A DNA stretch of 64,000 nt, taken from NCBI GenBank assembly GCA_041686855.1, contig JAWLDA010000015.1:1-64000 (forward strand), written 5' to 3'. Shown here piece by piece: positions 61,200 to 64,000 of the stretch (position 1 is the stretch's first letter; the number at the start of each line of letters is the position of its first letter). The notes under the pieces are model-generated. The model was not told the DNA's origin, searched no databases, and worked only from the letters and a program-made list of their open reading frames with translations. This DNA is from JAWLDA01 sp041686855 (GTDB taxonomy: Bacteria > Bacillota > Limnochordia > DTU080 > RSA5). Position numbers and translations under genes: made by a program.

Positions 61200-62144
61200 T
61201 TGCCCGAACAGGAGATCACGAGCCCTCAGATTCTAAAGATCAATGGCATGGATGAGGGCACCCGTACCATGCTCAAAGCGTTGGCTTCGGAGCCGAGACT
61301 GCGCATTTTGGAGATCCTCGCGCACCGTCTCATGAACGTGAGTGAGATCGCAGAGGCCTTGGAGATCCCCCTCTCGACAACCGTCATGCATGTGAACATC
61401 CTCAAAAAGGCGGGATTGCTCCGCACGGAAGTGCGGCCGGGAGAGCGCGGACTGCAAAAGGTGTGTCAACGCGTGTACGACACCGTGTTGTTGGAGCTGC
61501 CGACCGGTCCCAAACCCGCCGAGCAGGAAATGATCGAGGTGGCGATGCCGATCGGCTCATTTGTGGAGTGCGATGTTATCCCCACCTGTGGTCTGGCTAC
61601 GACCAAGAGCGTCGTCGGGATGCGGGACGATCCGACGTCGTTTTTTGAGCCGGCACGAATGGACGCGCAATTGATTTGGTTTCATTCGGGGTCGCTTACG
61701 TATCGCTTTCCCAACCGCTTGCCGGAGGGTGCCTTGCTCGACAGCGTTTGGCTGAGCTTGGAGCTTTGCTCGGAGGCGCCGATGTACCATCCCGACTGGC
61801 CTTCCGACATCACCGTTTGGATCAACGATGCGGAAGTCGGAACGTGGACGAGCCCGGCCGACTTCGGAGGGCAGCGGGGCCTGTTGACACCGGCATGGTG
61901 GGACGCCCGCAACAGTCAGTACGGGCTGCTCAAGGAGTGGCGGGTCGACCGCCACGGCAGTTTCGTGGACGGCGCCCGCATCTCTAAAGTGACGGTCGAC
62001 GATCTGGATGTGCAGACCGGGCATTACATCTCTGTTCGCATCGGCGTAAAGTCGGAGGCGTCGCACGTTGGGGGTGTCAACATCTTTGGCCGCAAGTTCG
62101 GAAACTATCCGCAAGACATCGTGATGCGACTTCGCTTTCATTAG
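61200..62144 (+). CDS. ArsR-type HTH regulator fused to a beta-rich C-terminal sensor domain
   Basis: 314 aa. Residues about 15-100 form a winged helix: LKALASEPRLRILEILAHRL, MNVSEIAEALEIPLSTTVMH, VNILKKAGLLRTEVRPGERG. The remaining 200 residues are a beta-rich domain with VECDVIPTCGLATTKSVVGM, AQLIWFHSGSLTYRFPNRLP, HPDWPSDITVWINDAEVGTW and FGRKFGNYPQDIVMRL, a conserved unit that I recall from similar regulators beside carbohydrate genes in Paenibacillus-like bacteria. Divergent from the sugar ABC operon, so it probably controls it by sensing the sugar or a derivative. TTG 61200 with AGGTGG nearby; ATG 61248 is an alternative. Confidence 0.8.
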   Translation: MPEQEITSPQILKINGMDEGTRTMLKALASEPRLRILEILAHRLMNVSEIAEALEIPLSTTVMHVNILKKAGLLRTEVRPGERGLQKVCQRVYDTVLLELPTGPKPAEQEMIEVAMPIGSFVECDVIPTCGLATTKSVVGMRDDPTSFFEPARMDAQLIWFHSGSLTYRFPNRLPEGALLDSVWLSLELCSEAPMYHPDWPSDITVWINDAEVGTWTSPADFGGQRGLLTPAWWDARNSQYGLLKEWRVDRHGSFVDGARISKVTVDDLDVQTGHYISVRIGVKSEASHVGGVNIFGRKFGNYPQDIVMRLRFH

Positions 62145-62398
62145 AGAGCTTTCCAGAAGAGAGCACTCCAGAATTCAGTGTCACGCTTCCTCGCCACACT
62201 TCTTTCGATACATCGTCTCACTAGCACCGTTTGCTCCATAAAAACCTGAACTTAATGTGTCCGAATCAGCGTGCCCGGTGGGCCTTGGCCGGTCTCCATT
62301 CAATCCGCAACAGGCAACGTTTGAGCGGGAAACTGTTGATTTAGGTGTTGGTACGCGTTGGGCCCGACAGGAGTTTTGGCTGAAACGAATGGCTAATG
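62145..62398. other. Intergenic region without a recognisable gene
   Basis: 254 nt between the regulator and the adhesin promoter. No convincing coding frame, riboswitch or terminator is seen. It is less GC-rich than its surroundings. Confidence 0.5.
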
Positions 62399-62427
62399 TT
62401 GACATTTGGTGCATAAAAACATAGAGT
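62399..62427 (+). promoter_or_regulatory. Promoter of the filamentous adhesin gene
   Basis: TTGACA (62399-62404) and TAGAGT (62422-62427) are separated by exactly 17 nt. The adhesin start lies 50 nt downstream. Confidence 0.7.
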
Positions 62428-62476
62428 AAACACCACGAAGTGGGTGTGGAGTGTCCGGGCTGGGGGGCCTGCCATC

Positions 62477-64000
62477 ATGAATATGTTTGGGGTTGTTCGG
62501 AGTCGGAGACCACTTGCGGTCCTGACGCTCTTCTTCTTTGTGTTCTTCACGATTTCAAACACTGCTTGGGCCGCTCAAATCGTGATAGACGGCCAGACAG
62601 AGACGGTGCTCGACATCCGTGGTCATGTAACCGATGTCACGACGGGGACCGTTGTCGGCGAGAGCGGGCTCAACTCCTTTGAGCGTTTCAACGTAGAGAG
62701 CGGCAACGTGGTCAACTTACACCTTCCCGCCGGCACGAGGAACCTCATCAACGTGGTGCACGGCCAGAGGTCGCACATCGACGGTGTCCTCAACGCCGTC
62801 GATCAAGGCGCGATCGGCGGCAACCTCTACTTTCTCAATCCACACGGATTGCTTGTCGGGGCGTCGGGTGCGATCAACGTCGGCTCGTTGACGGCCGCCA
62901 CTCCGACGACCGATTTTATGGAGAGCATCTTCACCTCCGACGGGCACATCAACTCGGGCGTGGTGGAAACGATCCTCGATGGATCGATCCCGGTCAACTC
63001 CAGCGGCACCATCACCATTCAAGGAAAGGTGAACGCCCTCACGGATATCTCGCTCCGGGGAGGTAAGGTGCGTAACGACGGCGACATCGCATCAGGCGCA
63101 CTCTTTGTATGGGATGAGATTGATTTCAGCGATGTAGTCAACGTAAACGGTCTCGATACGGGTGGAGATCTCGCAATCGTCAACGGCGACATTAAAATTG
63201 TGGCACGTGACGACGTGGAGATCAACGGAATCGTGCGGACGGACGGCACCGACGGCCTGGATGCGGGTGAGATCACGATCCGTGCGGATAACGACGTCAC
63301 GCTCGCTGAAGGAGCGCAACTCTTGGCTCGAGGCATGGGCGAGGGCTCCGCCGGTGGCGAAGTCGTCATCAAGGTGGGTCGCGACGCGTTCCTGGGCAGC
63401 GGTGCCGTGATCGATGCAACCGGCGCCACGCAATCGGGCGACATCACGATAACCGCCCAAAGCACTTCCGCGCCTGCCGTAGAGGCGGCGGACGCTGAAA
63501 CGTCCATAACAATTGATGAAGCCACACTGCGCGGCCAAAACATTGAGTTGACCGCGAAATCGGAAGCATACTACGCCTGGGACGGCACGGAAAACCTGCT
63601 TTTAGGCGCCGTCGGCGCGCTCGGAGGTACGATGACCGGCGTCAACGTCGCCATTGCACGAGCCGACGCGGATGCAGTGATCACCCTCGGGGGCGGTTCT
63701 CGCCTCGAAGCCGCGGATAAGGTCGTTCTCAAGGCCGACACGGCGACCGAGGCGAGCACGATGACACTTGCACTCAACCTGCTGCGCAAGAATCCACTCG
63801 GCATTGGGTTTGTGTACGGCGAAATCGACGCTACCGCCGTCGTCGATGTGCAAAGCGGCGCGACCATTGTAGCAAAAGAGCTCGATCTCTCCTCGAAGAA
63901 TGAAGCGGTACTGGATGTAAACGTTTACGCTTTCACGTTTGCCGACAGTTCAATGGGTGAGGCCGCCGTCGGCGTGACGGACGTGAATGTGGACTCCAAA
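62477..64000 (+). CDS. LktA-family filamentous adhesin, two-partner-secretion type (3' end beyond window)
   Basis: At least 508 aa, open to the window edge. Signal peptide RPLAVLTLFFFVFFTISNTA, cleavage near AWA. Residues about 35-170 are a TPS (filamentous-haemagglutinin N-terminal) domain: VVGESGLNSFERFNVESGN, NLHLPAGTRNLINVVHGQ, the NPHG motif in GGNLYFLNPHGLLVGASGA, and INVGSLTAATPTTDFMESI. Then comes a long beta-helix of repeats (ISLRGGKVRNDGDIASGAL, VEINGIVRTDGTDGLDAGEI). In LktA and FhaB proteins the TPS domain is recognised by an outer-membrane TpsB pore, and the helix forms a surface filament. GGGGGG lies upstream of ATG 62477. Confidence 0.9.
   Translation, partial: MNMFGVVRSRRPLAVLTLFFFVFFTISNTAWAAQIVIDGQTETVLDIRGHVTDVTTGTVVGESGLNSFERFNVESGNVVNLHLPAGTRNLINVVHGQRSHIDGVLNAVDQGAIGGNLYFLNPHGLLVGASGAINVGSLTAATPTTDFMESIFTSDGHINSGVVETILDGSIPVNSSGTITIQGKVNALTDISLRGGKVRNDGDIASGALFVWDEIDFSDVVNVNGLDTGGDLAIVNGDIKIVARDDVEINGIVRTDGTDGLDAGEITIRADNDVTLAEGAQLLARGMGEGSAGGEVVIKVGRDAFLGSGAVIDATGATQSGDITITAQSTSAPAVEAADAETSITIDEATLRGQNIELTAKSEAYYAWDGTENLLLGAVGALGGTMTGVNVAIARADADAVITLGGGSRLEAADKVVLKADTATEASTMTLALNLLRKNPLGIGFVYGEIDATAVVDVQSGATIVAKELDLSSKNEAVLDVNVYAFTFADSSMGEAAVGVTDVNVDSK

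Noticed and set aside
1..64000. CRISPR array, complete insertion sequence, integrase or prophage
   Set aside because: No regularly spaced repeats and no transposase, integrase or phage structural gene is seen; only an intron tail lies at the left edge.

Overview
The window is a GC-rich chromosomal segment with about 60 coding regions, three tRNA genes, one riboswitch and the tail of a group II intron. Several features point to an endospore-forming member of the Bacillota: an alpha/beta-type small acid-soluble spore protein (43160-43507), a LysM protein, paired pstB genes and a SAM-I riboswitch. The last gene (62477 to the window end) starts with a two-partner-secretion domain of the LktA-type filamentous adhesins, which normally needs an outer-membrane transporter. 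The best inference is a spore former with a diderm-type envelope. The sequence alone does not fix the species.

Layout. 1-98: domains V and VI of a group II intron that ends just before serS. 1380-5423: an acetyltransferase, then a membrane protein, a gluconate-dehydrogenase-subunit-3-like protein, a GMC flavoprotein and a small unknown. 5449-16968: carbohydrate catabolism (two Gfo/Idh/MocA oxidoreductases, an alpha/beta hydrolase, a DUF1080 protein, a FAD oxidoreductase, a zinc-type dehydrogenase, two solute-binding proteins without permeases), with a patch of broken genes at 13.2-14.5 kb. 17319-19343: arsenic resistance (arsR-acr3-arsC), then ychF. 20748-31719: a complete phosphate regulon (pstS, extended pstC and pstA, two pstB, phoU, a sulfatase-superfamily hydrolase, a PhoB/PhoR pair). 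31785-39448: a heterodimeric ABC exporter followed by DUF58, DUF4129 and MoxR genes.

39458-43063: truncated haemoglobin, tRNA-Ser(UGA), a copper-delivery set (cupredoxin-like, SCO1, PCuAC) and an aminotransferase. 43102-48280: spore protein, two small or unknown proteins, FUN14, a large PL6-type polysaccharide lyase and tRNA-Ser(GCU). 48433-51244: ClC channel, acetyltransferase, OsmC. 51281-54169: a sulfonate-type ABC transporter under a SAM-I riboswitch. 54209-57707: site-2 protease, a peroxiredoxin, LysM protein and M55 peptidase. 57827-62144: tRNA-Arg and a sugar ABC operon with a divergent regulator. 62399-64000: the adhesin.

The most notable item is the peroxiredoxin at 55503-55967. It is interrupted by one in-frame TGA exactly where the family has its peroxidatic cysteine, and a 9-bp stem-loop with a G-first loop follows at the distance expected for a bacterial SECIS element. 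I read it as a selenoprotein that a normal gene caller splits in two. Other points worth attention are the adhesin in a spore former, a sulfatase-like phosphodiester/phosphonate hydrolase candidate inside the pho operon, an oxidative glycoside-breakdown cluster, and an ABC exporter with a glycine-rich insertion in its nucleotide-binding domain.
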